Shown one piece after another: positions 49,843 through 60,136 of a stretch of 64,000 nt of DNA (position 1 is the first letter of the stretch; every line of letters starts with the position of its first letter). The stretch comes from Dehalococcoidia bacterium (lineage in GTDB: Bacteria; Chloroflexota; Dehalococcoidia; Lucifugimonadales; Lucifugimonadaceae). A program made the translations under genes and the position numbers. The stretch is taken from positions 22,058 to 86,057 of the forward strand of contig PBVQ01000014.1 in assembly GCA_002728715.1 (NCBI GenBank), given 5' to 3'. The notes beneath the pieces are model-generated. The model was not told the DNA's origin. It worked only from the letters and a program-made list of their open reading frames with translations, and did no database searches.

Positions 49843-50865
49843 ATGCTAATATCAAAACTTAACAAAATAAATATATTTACAATTTTTCTAATTTTTAGTT
49901 CTATATTTTTTGGCTGTAGCAGCCAAAATAGTCAAAATATAAATATTTTCCCTGTAGTATTTTCTTTTTCAAAAAATCAAAATGTTGACATTTATAAACT
50001 AAGTAGCCTTGGCGGAGAATTAACACAACTTACTACGGACAAATCTTCTGAAACTATGCCAACTTGGTCTCCAGATAAAAACTCTATTGCTTATTTATCT
50101 GACATAAATGGTACTAACACTCTATGGATAATGGATTCTAACGGTAAATCAAAAAAAGAAATTTTAGATTCGGATATAAAAGTAAATAATTTTTTTTGGG
50201 CCCCTGATTCTAAAAAAATAGCCGCTGAAATAAATAGAAACGATAAATTAAATATAATAATAATTAATCTAGAACAAAACTCAAAAGAGATATTGAATTT
50301 ACCTTACAGTCAAGTTTTTATTGGTGACTGGTCTCCTGATGGTAAATGGCTATTATATAACGTAGAAGACACAAATAATAAAGGTGTTAAGAGAAAAAGT
50401 ATCACTGGAGTAGATGAATTTACGATTACAGAAAAAGATGACCATTCTCCAAAATGGTCTCCCAATGGAAAATGGATTACATTTATGAGAAAAAACACCT
50501 TAGGTAACTTCGATTTAGTTTATACAAATATTTATGGAGAAAAAGAAGAAATACTATTAAGAGAAAATGTAAAAAAAATAGATTACGATTGGTCAAGTGA
50601 CAGTAAAAATATTATTTTTTCTAAAAAAGAAAAACAGTCAAATATGAATGAAATTTTTAAGATTGAAATAAAAAATGGTTTAATTAAACAACTAACATTT
50701 AACAGAGTAAATGACCTTAATCCGAGATGGAATAATAAAAATTCTACTATAATTTTTTCATCTGAAAACGAAAATATTCTTGATCTTTACTCGATGTTAA
50801 TAGATGGTTCAGAGCAAATAAGATTAACTAGAAATCTAGATAAATTTATAGATGCAGATTGGTAA
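49843..50865 (+). CDS. TolB-like beta-propeller lipoprotein
   Basis: A secreted lipoprotein: hydrophobic signal ending SSIFFGC, with the lipid-bearing cysteine near residue 25. The rest is a WD40-like PD40 beta-propeller with six recognisable repeats of the TWSPDKN type (PTWSPDK, FFWAPDS, GDWSPDG, PKWSPNG, YDWSSDS, PRWNNKN) spaced 40-45 residues. It resembles the C-terminal domain of TolB without the N-terminal domain, and no tol or pal gene is nearby. Probably binds a protein or polysaccharide partner outside the membrane. Confidence 0.8.
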   Translation: MLISKLNKINIFTIFLIFSSIFFGCSSQNSQNINIFPVVFSFSKNQNVDIYKLSSLGGELTQLTTDKSSETMPTWSPDKNSIAYLSDINGTNTLWIMDSNGKSKKEILDSDIKVNNFFWAPDSKKIAAEINRNDKLNIIIINLEQNSKEILNLPYSQVFIGDWSPDGKWLLYNVEDTNNKGVKRKSITGVDEFTITEKDDHSPKWSPNGKWITFMRKNTLGNFDLVYTNIYGEKEEILLRENVKKIDYDWSSDSKNIIFSKKEKQSNMNEIFKIEIKNGLIKQLTFNRVNDLNPRWNNKNSTIIFSSENENILDLYSMLIDGSEQIRLTRNLDKFIDADW

Positions 50866-50867
50866 AT

Positions 50868-51749
50868 TTATCGTAACCCTATCTTACCCAACCAGTTTGA
50901 TGTTTTATCATCCTCTTTCGAATCAACATTAATTGAGTTTCTTAGTTCTGGCGGCTTAGGAGTATTTTCCTCATTGGAAGAACTGCCTCCTATTTTTCTT
51001 CTAGTTGGAGTTCTCCTGATAGGAGTTTTTGAAGTTGAAGAGTTTTTATTTCCATACGATTTTTTTGAAATTGATGAAGTTCTAGTTGATCGTGTTGATT
51101 TAGTCAATGCTTTGTCTTCACCATTTGGTGAAGCAGCCTCATCAGTAACTTTAGATCTTCTAGATGTTGCTGCAGCTCTGATCCTAGCTTTCGATCTAGT
51201 CATCCACAAACCTGTAAAAAATGTTTTGTTTAGTCTTATAGAATAGTCGGCAACTCTACTAGATTCTGTAGAAAGATTACTGTCAAAAGCCGCAACTTCA
51301 ATATGTTTTCCTGTATCTTTTACGGCTTGTAAAGCAGGATAAAAATCTGCATCACCACTGACTACTATTGCAGTATCGTAATGATCCTGATATGCATGAG
51401 CAACTAAATCTGTTGCTAACATGACATCTACTCCTTTTTCAACTAAGGTGTCACCTCTTTGTTTCCATATACCTAGTCTGACTTCTATGAAAGGTGTTTC
51501 ATACATAGAATCTAAAAATTTTTTTTGATCTTGTACCATGTTTGCAGAGGTTTCATTATCCTGCCTAACATTATAATAATAAGTCCTTCTAAGGGATCTT
51601 CCATTAGCAAGTTTTGTAGAAAATTTATCAAACTGTAAATCATGCCTACCGCAATTTTGAGATAGAACATGATATAAATTACTTCCATCAATGTAAACCA
51701 TTACACGATCATTATTATTAATTGATAAATTTGAAATTTTCGAAGCCAT
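50868..51749 (-). CDS. NYN-domain (LabA/DUF88-like) putative ribonuclease
   Basis: N-terminal NYN domain of the PIN-like nuclease fold, residues 1-165: YIDGSNLYH, then KGVDVMLATDLVAHAY and VVSGDADFYPAL supply the acidic metal-binding residues. The C-terminal 125 residues are low-complexity, basic and rich in Ser, Thr, Arg and Lys, a likely RNA- or nucleoid-binding tail. Proteins of this kind process RNA; targets are not known. Its stop is 2 bp from the TolB-like gene. Confidence 0.85.
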   Translation of the reverse strand: MASKISNLSINNNDRVMVYIDGSNLYHVLSQNCGRHDLQFDKFSTKLANGRSLRRTYYYNVRQDNETSANMVQDQKKFLDSMYETPFIEVRLGIWKQRGDTLVEKGVDVMLATDLVAHAYQDHYDTAIVVSGDADFYPALQAVKDTGKHIEVAAFDSNLSTESSRVADYSIRLNKTFFTGLWMTRSKARIRAAATSRRSKVTDEAASPNGEDKALTKSTRSTRTSSISKKSYGNKNSSTSKTPIRRTPTRRKIGGSSSNEENTPKPPELRNSINVDSKEDDKTSNWLGKIGLR

Positions 51750-51918
51750 CAGTTTTCCAATCTAGTAAATAAGAAGTTTTTAATTTGTAAAAACTAACTT
51801 TAGTAAATAAAATAAAAAAAAATATAGTAATATTGTATAACAGAATTTGAATAACATATTTTTTTTTGAAAAATTAGTATAAATAATCACTAGTATTCAT
51901 GAATAAAGGTTGGGAAAC

Positions 51919-52608
51919 ATGAAAACCATAGAACAATTTTCTACTCCGTGCGAAATGCCTAATGGCCTTCAATGGACAGACGAAGGTCTATTCATAATGG
52001 ATCAAAAAACAGATAACGTATATGTTGTTAGCGAAACTGGTAATATTATAAGAATTATATATACCCCAACTGCAAACGGGTCAGGAATAACTGTTGGAGA
52101 TGGATACCTATGGACAGCCTCTAATGGACATTCTGCTTCTAGGCCTAAAAGATCTACTGACACCGGATTAGGATTCATATACAAGCTTGATTTAAATACT
52201 GGAGAACCTTTAGATAGATTTAGAACACCGGATGGCGGAGGTATACATGGCATAGAATGGGATAATGGTAAGATGTGGGTTACAGCATTTAATCCAACTG
52301 CATTATATTTAGTTGATGGTAAAGATTTTCGTATTATCAAAAAAATTCCAGTCGCATTGCCTAGACTGCACGGACTGGCTAGGGTAGAAGATGGAATTTG
52401 GTGTGCACATACATCAGATAACGTAATAATTAAATATTGCACAGATTCTGGTGAAGAAAAAGACACTATCAAATTAGATGAGGGAGATGCTTATATTCAC
52501 GGATTAAGTATTAAGGATGGAGAGTTATGGTACTCAGATTCAAACTTTGCAGGAAAACATGGCACAGCTATTTTGGGGAAACCTGAGATAGGTAAAATAA
52601 AGATATAA
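51919..52608 (+). CDS. SMP-30/NHL-type beta-propeller protein
   Basis: A 229-residue protein made of short beta-rich repeats: GLQWTDEGLFIMDQKTDNVY, then GYLWTASNG, GIEWDNGKMWVTAFN, GLARVEDGIWCAH, GLSIKDGELWYSD, each with the GL-W pattern of propeller blades. No signal peptide. Relatives include lactone hydrolases (gluconolactonase) and virginiamycin lyase-like proteins. It lies just before a lactonase-family amidohydrolase, which supports a lactone or sugar-acid role. The ATG at 51919 is chosen over a TTG nine bases upstream. Confidence 0.7.
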   Translation: MKTIEQFSTPCEMPNGLQWTDEGLFIMDQKTDNVYVVSETGNIIRIIYTPTANGSGITVGDGYLWTASNGHSASRPKRSTDTGLGFIYKLDLNTGEPLDRFRTPDGGGIHGIEWDNGKMWVTAFNPTALYLVDGKDFRIIKKIPVALPRLHGLARVEDGIWCAHTSDNVIIKYCTDSGEEKDTIKLDEGDAYIHGLSIKDGELWYSDSNFAGKHGTAILGKPEIGKIKI

Positions 52609-52620
52609 ATTGTGGACAAA

Positions 52621-53448
52621 ATGATAACTATTGATAGCCATCAACATTTCTGGGAAATAAATAGATTTAATTATTCATGGATTGATAAAAAAAGTCCTTT
52701 GAGAAAAGATTTTTTGCCAAATGACCTAGAAAAACTTATAAAAGAAAATCAAATTGATAAAACAATTATTGTTCAAGCAGTACCATCTACTGAGGAAACA
52801 TATTGGCTTTTAGAAATGGCAGAAAATTATGATTTTATTGCAGGAGTGGTTGGCTGGGTGGACTTAACAGATCCAAAAATTGAAAAAACCCTAAATATAC
52901 TACAAGAGAATCAATTCTTTAAGGGAGTTAGGCATTTGTGGGAAACTGATGAAGATCCAGAATGGATCATTAATTCTGGAGCTATTAGAGGGCTCAAAGT
53001 TATCGCCGAAAGAAATTTGACTTTCGACTTCTTAGCTAGACCTAAGAATTTAATTTATATCCCAAAAATTATGAATTTAGTACCTAATCTTCGAGCTGTT
53101 TTAGATCACATTGGTAAACCTGAAATAGCAGAAAAAAAAATACAGCCTTGGCTTAATGATATAAGAAAAATTTCTAGCATTGATAATGTTTTTTGCAAAC
53201 TTTCTGGAATGATCACCGAAGCAAATCTAAAAAATTGGCGTATTGAAGACATAAAGCCATATGTTCATCATGTACTATCATTATTTGGTGCAGATAGAAT
53301 AATGTTTGGTAGCGACTGGCCAGTTTGTACTCTTGCAGGGCAATATAAAGATGTGAAAAATTCTTTTTATGAAATTCTTAAAGACTTAGATCCTACATCA
53401 ACAAATAAAATATTTGGTGAAAACGCATCTAAATTTTATAAAATTTAG
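52621..53448 (+). CDS. Amidohydrolase of the L-fuconolactonase/rhamnonolactonase family
   Basis: A TIM-barrel hydrolase (COG3618 type). The N-terminal IDSHQHFWEINRFNYSWI holds the first metal ligands, IIVQAVPS and VGWVDLTDP follow, and RIMFGSDWPVC carries the final catalytic aspartate. Characterised relatives hydrolyse sugar 1,4-lactones in fucose or rhamnose catabolism, or pyrone dicarboxylate. The ATG at 52621 gives the canonical N-terminus; a GTG nine bases upstream is possible. Twelve bp after the propeller gene, so co-transcribed. Confidence 0.84.
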   Translation: MITIDSHQHFWEINRFNYSWIDKKSPLRKDFLPNDLEKLIKENQIDKTIIVQAVPSTEETYWLLEMAENYDFIAGVVGWVDLTDPKIEKTLNILQENQFFKGVRHLWETDEDPEWIINSGAIRGLKVIAERNLTFDFLARPKNLIYIPKIMNLVPNLRAVLDHIGKPEIAEKKIQPWLNDIRKISSIDNVFCKLSGMITEANLKNWRIEDIKPYVHHVLSLFGADRIMFGSDWPVCTLAGQYKDVKNSFYEILKDLDPTSTNKIFGENASKFYKI

Positions 53449-53451
53449 AAT

Positions 53452-54153
53452 TTACCCTAAGGGTTTTCCAGATGACCAGCTCCAGTTATCAGGAGGCCAA
53501 ATATTTTTCCCAACTCTTCTTGCCGAGTCTGCATTTCTAGATTCATCATACCAATCTTTGACAGTTTGAATCCATAAATTTATGTGAGGAGTACCCTTAT
53601 GATAATCAAAGGATTTATCGTTGACATATACCTCGTATAGATAAATTTCTGATTTATCATTAATATTTTGGTAAACATCAAAACGTAAGCAACCTTGCTC
53701 TTCATGAGTTGACCCCAAACCATCTAATTTTACTGCAGTAATAAAGTCATCGACTTTCTCAGATTTTATATATTTTGGTGCATGTATGATATGTAACCCG
53801 GATTCAAAATAATCATTTTCTATAGCTCCATTTCTCTTTGAATCCCATAATGCATCCATCAAAGGAAAAACTGGTTTACAAAAAGAGACCTCAGGTTCAG
53901 ATAATAATAAACTCTTAACTGCTCTATCCCACTGTTTAAAATGTGGATACGTTAAGTGTTCTTCAAAAGATTCTTTATCGTTATATATCTCACAAAAACC
54001 AAACAGGTTAGGTTTTTCATTATCTTGAACAATATCAAATCTTCGACAGCCAGGTTCAAACTCTACTGAACCTCTTGCATCACTAATTGATTCATTTATA
54101 AATTCATTTATTTTATCTTTTTTTACTTCCAACCTAACCATTACAATATACAT
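53452..54153 (-). CDS. Tandem antibiotic-biosynthesis-monooxygenase (ABM) domain protein
   Basis: Two ferredoxin-like ABM domains in one chain: residues about 1-95 (MVRLEVKKDKINEFI, GCRRFDIVQD, CEIYNDKESFEEHL) and about 118-210 (HAPKYIKSEKVDDF, GCLRFDVYQN, YEVYVNDKSFDYH). The two repeats align along their length, so it is an internal duplication. Family members include quinol monooxygenases and LsrG-type isomerases; many are uncharacterised. An AGGAG site precedes the ATG. It is followed upstream by a membrane protein gene at 3 bp. Confidence 0.8.
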   Translation of the reverse strand: MYIVMVRLEVKKDKINEFINESISDARGSVEFEPGCRRFDIVQDNEKPNLFGFCEIYNDKESFEEHLTYPHFKQWDRAVKSLLLSEPEVSFCKPVFPLMDALWDSKRNGAIENDYFESGLHIIHAPKYIKSEKVDDFITAVKLDGLGSTHEEQGCLRFDVYQNINDKSEIYLYEVYVNDKSFDYHKGTPHINLWIQTVKDWYDESRNADSARRVGKNIWPPDNWSWSSGKPLG

Positions 54154-54155
54154 AA

Positions 54156-56042
54156 TTAATTTTCTCCTTTTATATTTTTTTCTTTATTGTTTATATAAAC
54201 GAATGATAGTATGAAAAATATCATACTAGGTAAAATATAAATTAAAGTACTAATAAACATTTCATTAATCCAAGCATTCTTTATATTTAAAATTTGTGAA
54301 ATAAAATTATTACTATTCAATTCATTACTTAAATTTGGAAAAGTATTTTTAATGTCTGGCAAAAATATATTTTCTAAGTATTGAGTTATATCCATTAATT
54401 TTACAGATTGTATTATGAGACCGATTAATAGGCTTGAAATTAGGAATGCAAAACTTGTATTTCTAATAGATACAAGAAAACGTAAACCCTTATTAGTACT
54501 TTTTATGGAAACAAAGGCGAAAAGTATGACAACAATTATCATAAAAACAAACATGGCGGTTTGGATTAATTTAATTTGATTAATATAATTCCTTACCTCA
54601 TTTAATTCTCTGAGTTCTAAATCAATAATTGTTTCCAAGTTTTGATTATTTATATTTCCAGCGATAAAATTCCTGATATCCTCAATATTCATATTTTCTT
54701 CTTCAGATGAAATAAGACTAATTAAATCATCATTAGTTAGACTATATCCATCGGAAATAATTTTTCTAAGTTTTATCAAATCTGAATCATCACCAATAAG
54801 TCCTCCTACATCATCAGAAGTAAGATCAAGTTTCGCTGGAAATTGATCACCTATAAATTTGTCTACTTCGTTATTAATTATTTTGATCATGTCATCATAA
54901 AAAACATTAATAGCCAGTTGACCTCCAGGTATACAACTTGGCTTATTTTGTTTAGCGATTGATGAGGTAGCAAGAGATGATTGTATGAAATTTTGACATG
55001 CAGGCAATTCTGATAATAAGTTATCCAACTTATTTTTACCAAATATCTTTAGTTCAGTTGCGGCTGCTGTCTTCCTATCAGATAAATCTATACTATAAGA
55101 CAAATCATCTTTTTCAGAGATCAAGTAACTTACGGAAGAGTCTAAAATATTATTACCATGCATACCTACCCAGTCTTTGGGTGCTAGAGTCTTAAATATA
55201 GATAAAACTTCTTCTTGAGAAGCAGTAATACCGTATCCAAAGTCTGTTAAGTTACTTAAATTGTTTTCCAATAATGGATTTAATAATTTCTCAAGTACAA
55301 GGTCATATAAGATATCATCTTCATTCAGTTTATTCTTAATCACATTAGCAGCTAATTCTAATCTGTCATCAATAGGAATTGTAACAAGAAAGCTGTCTGT
55401 ATCTTCGGCAATAAAATAAATAAAAGAATCATGTATTATAAATAAATTATTTTCAATCCATTCATCAGGAAATATTTCATCTAAAGCATTCTTAATTTCT
55501 ACTTCAGTATATTCAAAGCCTAGATCTTTAGTCAGAGGTTGTAAAATTTCTTTAGACTCTACGGATAATATATCTTTGATTAATTGAGCTAATCTTAAAT
55601 CCTTAGATAGAGTTCTAAAGTCTGTTATTGAATCTTTCATTAAGATATGAAACTCATAATCTATAGATAAATCATGATTTTCATTATTAATTAACATTAT
55701 TATTTCATTTATAGTAATTTTAGTTTTTTCTTTAAAATATTCTTTACTAATCAAATTCTTAATATATGCATTAATTGATATTTTGGCAGATTCATTATCA
55801 TAGAACTTAACTAATTTAGAATTCTGGTTAGATGAATTAATTTCATAACCTTTTTCAACGATATCTTCTACTAATAAAGTAATTAATGAATCATAGAAAT
55901 AATCATAAAAATTTGCTTTTTCTAAAGTATTACTTAATAAATTTTTACTACTTATAGTGCTTGAAATATGACTAAGTAAAACAGATAGAGACATTGCTAT
56001 AAATAAAATTATTCCTATAAATACTAAAATTATTTTTCTCAT
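54156..56042 (-). CDS. Unknown membrane protein with internal repeats
   Basis: A 628-residue protein: N-terminal transmembrane helix (4-24), a large extracytoplasmic region (about 30-490), and three transmembrane helices near the C-terminus (about 495, 535 and 600). The middle contains at least two units of about 96 residues that align: Trp195 to Arg227 (EWIENN, HDSFIYFIAEDTDS, IPIDDR) and Trp291 to Arg323 (DWVGMH, LDSSVSYLISEKDD, IDLSDR), each with exactly 32 residues between Trp and Arg. A third degenerate unit begins near 103. I do not recognise a named family. AGGA precedes the ATG. Confidence 0.7.
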   Translation of the reverse strand: MRKIILVFIGIILFIAMSLSVLLSHISSTISSKNLLSNTLEKANFYDYFYDSLITLLVEDIVEKGYEINSSNQNSKLVKFYDNESAKISINAYIKNLISKEYFKEKTKITINEIIMLINNENHDLSIDYEFHILMKDSITDFRTLSKDLRLAQLIKDILSVESKEILQPLTKDLGFEYTEVEIKNALDEIFPDEWIENNLFIIHDSFIYFIAEDTDSFLVTIPIDDRLELAANVIKNKLNEDDILYDLVLEKLLNPLLENNLSNLTDFGYGITASQEEVLSIFKTLAPKDWVGMHGNNILDSSVSYLISEKDDLSYSIDLSDRKTAAATELKIFGKNKLDNLLSELPACQNFIQSSLATSSIAKQNKPSCIPGGQLAINVFYDDMIKIINNEVDKFIGDQFPAKLDLTSDDVGGLIGDDSDLIKLRKIISDGYSLTNDDLISLISSEEENMNIEDIRNFIAGNINNQNLETIIDLELRELNEVRNYINQIKLIQTAMFVFMIIVVILFAFVSIKSTNKGLRFLVSIRNTSFAFLISSLLIGLIIQSVKLMDITQYLENIFLPDIKNTFPNLSNELNSNNFISQILNIKNAWINEMFISTLIYILPSMIFFILSFVYINNKEKNIKGEN

Positions 56043-56055
56043 TTTTTATCCTGTC

Positions 56056-57510
56056 TTAATCATTTTTTATTTCTCTAGTCTTATAAGATGCAAATAAAGC
56101 TAAAATAGCTACGCATACTGAAAACTTAAATGACAGATCCCACCCATAATTAAAAGTTGAGGAAATATCTGGATTAATAGAATCAGAAATTTCACTTAGT
56201 TGAACGTCTATATTGTTACTTAACATTATGCCAGTAATTATTGCTGTAGATATAGCTTGACCAATCACAGTAGCTGTATTTCTTACTAAATTTAGAAAAG
56301 CAGAGGTGGAACCATATTGACTAGGAAGAACAGATGATAATGTTGCACTCATATTTGGTGCCATCCAAAGTCCCATTCCAAATCCATTTATTATAAGTAC
56401 AATTAATACAATTAATACACTTGTATCTTGTGAAAAAAAAGAAAATGAGAGATTACTAATTATTATAAAAATCATACCTAAGGATGTAAATTTTCTAAAC
56501 CCATATTTGTCAGAAAGCCTACCTGAAAACTGAGAAGAAAAACCCATGAAAAAGGCTCCAAAAAACACTAATATGCCTGTTGCAGTTTCATCATAACCCA
56601 TAAAACTTTGTACAAAAATTGGAACTAGTAAAAATGCTGGAGCTGATGCAATAAAACCTAAAAATCTTGTTAAGGTAGACCATCGAAAAGTTGTAGACTT
56701 AAATAAACCTAAATCTATCATTGGATTATCAATTCTTAATTCCCAAAAAATATAAAATCCAAAAAATACTAGGGTGAAAAATATCATTGTTATGAATTCT
56801 ATATTAGTGATTGAATATGAAAATGGATTAGATATAACAATAATTAGCAACGAAAGAAAAATTATTGATATAAAAGACCCTATAAAATCATAACTTTTAT
56901 TTTCCCTTAAGGTTGAACCTAATTTTTTTTCATCTAAAATTTTAGCAGCAAAAATGATACCTAAGAAAGTTGGGACTGCCGTAACAAGAAATATTTCCCT
57001 CCATCCAAAAATATTTATTATTGGCCCAGCAAACAAAGGACCTGATGCGGCTCCAATTGATACAGCTGTGGTTATCATTCCTAATCCTTTTCCCTTCTGG
57101 TCTTTAGGAAAAACTCCAACGATTATGGCAAAAACCACTGACTGCCCCATCGTACTACCAATAGCCATAATTATCCTTCCAAAAATTAAGTATTCCAGAG
57201 ATGTTGATGTGTAGCATAGCATGGCGCCTGAAACAAAAAAAATCATGCCTGAAATATGAAATTTTTTCCTGCCTATAATATCAGACACAGCCCCAAGTGG
57301 CAGCATAAAAGCGCTAGTAATCAATGAACTAGAAATAATTACCCAACTAACTGCTTTTAGGCTAACTTCAAATTCATCAGCAATAGTGGATAAAGCTAAT
57401 ATAACAATTGAAAAGTCCAATACCATTGCAAACAAGGCAATAGCAACTGTACAAAAAACTACCCAATGATAGTTGTCATTTGAAATATTTTTTTTATTTT
57501 TGTTCGGCAT
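56056..57510 (-). CDS. MFS transporter (DHA2-like, about 14 TM)
   Basis: A 484-residue polytopic major facilitator. Motif A is in GAVSDIIGRKKFH between helices 2 and 3, with a second half-copy GRLSDKYGFRKF after helix 8. The length and the extra central helices fit the 14-helix drug:H+ antiporter-2 group, whose members export drugs or metabolites. Overlaps the 3' end of rlmB by 17 bp. No regulator of the TetR type is beside it. Confidence 0.85.
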   Translation of the reverse strand: MPNKNKKNISNDNYHWVVFCTVAIALFAMVLDFSIVILALSTIADEFEVSLKAVSWVIISSSLITSAFMLPLGAVSDIIGRKKFHISGMIFFVSGAMLCYTSTSLEYLIFGRIIMAIGSTMGQSVVFAIIVGVFPKDQKGKGLGMITTAVSIGAASGPLFAGPIINIFGWREIFLVTAVPTFLGIIFAAKILDEKKLGSTLRENKSYDFIGSFISIIFLSLLIIVISNPFSYSITNIEFITMIFFTLVFFGFYIFWELRIDNPMIDLGLFKSTTFRWSTLTRFLGFIASAPAFLLVPIFVQSFMGYDETATGILVFFGAFFMGFSSQFSGRLSDKYGFRKFTSLGMIFIIISNLSFSFFSQDTSVLIVLIVLIINGFGMGLWMAPNMSATLSSVLPSQYGSTSAFLNLVRNTATVIGQAISTAIITGIMLSNNIDVQLSEISDSINPDISSTFNYGWDLSFKFSVCVAILALFASYKTREIKND

Positions 57511-58285
57511 AATTCATAAAATATTGATACATAACTATACTAGCGCTTACTGATGCGTTTAGGGACTCAATTTTACCCGACATTGGGATAGAAATGAATT
57601 GGTCACAATTTTTCCTAACCAGACTAGAAATACCTTTACCTTCTGAACCTACGACTATTACAGATTTAGAAGAAAATTGTATATTTGTGTATATATTTTT
57701 AGAATTACCATCAAGACCATAAATAGTAAATCCTTTAGACTTTAGATGATTAATTGTGTTATTCAAGTTAGTAACTTTACAAACCTTAATATGCTCTAAA
57801 GCTCCAGCTGATGCTCTCATAGAACCTGGCGAAATTGATACGGATCTTCTTTGTGGAATTATTATTGATTCAACTCCAATTGCTTCTGCAGTTCTTGATA
57901 TAGCACCAAAATTTTGAGGATCTTCTAGGCCATCCAAGAGAATAAATAAAGTATTTTTTGAATCTTCTAAAGTTTCCAAAATTTCATCTAAATTATAATA
58001 TTTTGGATCTGGTACCACTGCAATTATTCCTTGATGCTTTTTGGTATGACTTTGCTTATCTAATTGATCCAAATCACAATAAATTATTTCTATCTGTTTA
58101 TTTGTAGCAGTTTTAATAATTTCGTCTATCTGTTTGCCTTTTTCAATATTTTTAAATACTAATAGCTTTTCAATTTTACGGTCAGATCGCATACTTTCTA
58201 ATACAGACCTACGACCTTCGACAGTTTGAAAATGTATTTTTTTAGCTCTTGAAAAACGTGACATAATATTTATAATTTTTACCAT
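57494..58285 (-). CDS. rlmB: 23S rRNA 2'-O-methyltransferase RlmB-like (SpoU family)
   Basis: A SPOUT-fold RNA methyltransferase. N-terminal substrate domain (VEGRRSVLESM, about 20-100) followed by SpoU motifs 1-3: LLDGLEDPQNFGAISRTAEA (Asn, Arg), VVGSEGKGIS, and ISIPMSGKIESLNASVSASI (knot and SAM-binding). RlmB methylates G2251 of 23S rRNA; TrmH and other SpoU members are close, so the exact target is inferred. Start could be ATG at 58285 or 58264; neither has a clear ribosome site. Divergent from the metY leader. Confidence 0.88.
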   Translation of the reverse strand: MVKIINIMSRFSRAKKIHFQTVEGRRSVLESMRSDRKIEKLLVFKNIEKGKQIDEIIKTATNKQIEIIYCDLDQLDKQSHTKKHQGIIAVVPDPKYYNLDEILETLEDSKNTLFILLDGLEDPQNFGAISRTAEAIGVESIIIPQRRSVSISPGSMRASAGALEHIKVCKVTNLNNTINHLKSKGFTIYGLDGNSKNIYTNIQFSSKSVIVVGSEGKGISSLVRKNCDQFISIPMSGKIESLNASVSASIVMYQYFMNYAEQK

Positions 58286-58345
58286 CTAATACTAAACTAT
58301 TTATTATCTTAATAATATAATTTTTATTATATTTTCTTAATTTAT

Positions 58346-58374
58346 TTGACAAAACAATTCATAAAATGTAATCT
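58346..58374 (+). promoter_or_regulatory. Likely promoter of the metY leader
   Basis: Perfect TTGACA (58346-58351), 17 bp, then TAATCT (58369-58374), a weak -10 match. The start would be near 58381, upstream of both leader elements and some 400 bases ahead of metY. The strong -35 and the position give it moderate support. Confidence 0.5.
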
Positions 58375-58445
58375 TAATATATTCTAACTTCAATATTTTT
58401 CAGATCCTAAAGTATGAACTTATTGAATGTCGATGAATCAGCGAG

Positions 58446-58536
58446 CTTCGGATCATAGGCTGCTGCTGTCACTCTCGATTAACCTGTTCTAGGTTGCCGG
58501 AAGTAAGCAGTATGTTACTTTTCCGATGATAAGAAG
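58446..58536 (+). ncRNA. Candidate structured leader RNA, element 1 (metY)
   Basis: Predicted three-way junction. P1: CTTC-GG-ATCAT (58446-58456) with ATGAT-AA-GAAG (58526-58536). The 5' strand of the junction is the 19-nt motif GCTGCTGCTGTCACTCTCG (58459-58477). P2: AACCT/AGGTT with loop GTTCT (58481-58495). P3: GGAAGTAA (58499-58506) with TTAC..TTCC (58515-58524), its loop GCAGTATG containing GCAG, complementary to CTGC of the motif (possible pseudoknot). The stretch CCGGAAG.AAGCAG also resembles the SRP RNA core, but pairing around it is wrong. Folding was done by eye. Confidence 0.5.
58459..58477 (+). repeat. 19-bp direct repeat, copy 1
   Basis: GCTGCTGCTGTCACTCTCG, identical to 58590-58608 and 131 bp from it. 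It is far richer in G+C than its surroundings. No further copy was noticed in the window. Confidence 0.95.
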
Positions 58537-58568
58537 GAAATCAAATTGTACAATATGTTACGTCAATT

Positions 58569-58659
58569 TTTTTCTTTGTTTTTCGAAAAGCTGCTGCTGT
58601 CACTCTCGGCTAAATTGCCTGAGTCTAACGGCGAGTTATTTTCTTTAAGCAAAGAAAAA
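58569..58659 (+). ncRNA. Candidate structured leader RNA, element 2 (metY)
   Basis: A ten-pair closing stem TTTTTCTTTG (58569-58578) with CAAAGAAAAA (58650-58659) encloses the second copy of the 19-nt motif (58590-58608). Inside, CTCG (58605-58608) can pair with CGAG (58632-58635) around a GCC/GGC hairpin. A TAAGCA (58646-58651) follows as TAAGCA (58504-58509) does in element 1. Beyond the motif the primary sequence differs from element 1, which is what structure-conserved RNA would show. The stem is AT-rich and could be fortuitous. Confidence 0.45.
58590..58608 (+). repeat. 19-bp direct repeat, copy 2
   Basis: Exact copy of 58459-58477 in the same orientation. Both copies lie between a likely promoter and metY. 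Confidence 0.95.
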
Positions 58660-58768
58660 TGCATATCTTAAAATTTTTTTAAAGATATCAAACTATAATC
58701 TCTCAAATTTACGAGTAAATTTCTAATAAATAATTCTTTTAGGTTTTTGGAGATTCAAATTAAACTAA

Positions 58769-60124
<1,356 letters not shown>

Positions 60125-60136
60125 TAAGATAAGAAA

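Noticed and set aside
51892-51905. TATTCATGAATA palindrome before the propeller gene as an operator.
   Set aside because: Short, single and without a recognisable promoter around it.
58414-58458. 14-codon frame (MNLLNVDESASFGS) ending just before repeat copy 1.
   Set aside because: No ribosome site, no Met or Cys run, and nothing comparable before copy 2.
58440-58540. SAM-I riboswitch on the minus strand before rlmB (CCGGCAACC and CTTATCA are present in reverse complement).
   Set aside because: The GAGGGA and ATGAA core elements of SAM-I and the second half of P3 are absent, and the gene on that strand is not a methionine gene.
58661-58690. ATATCTT/AAGATAT hairpin after leader element 2 as a terminator.
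   Set aside because: The stem has almost no G-C pairs and its T-run is in the loop, not after the stem.
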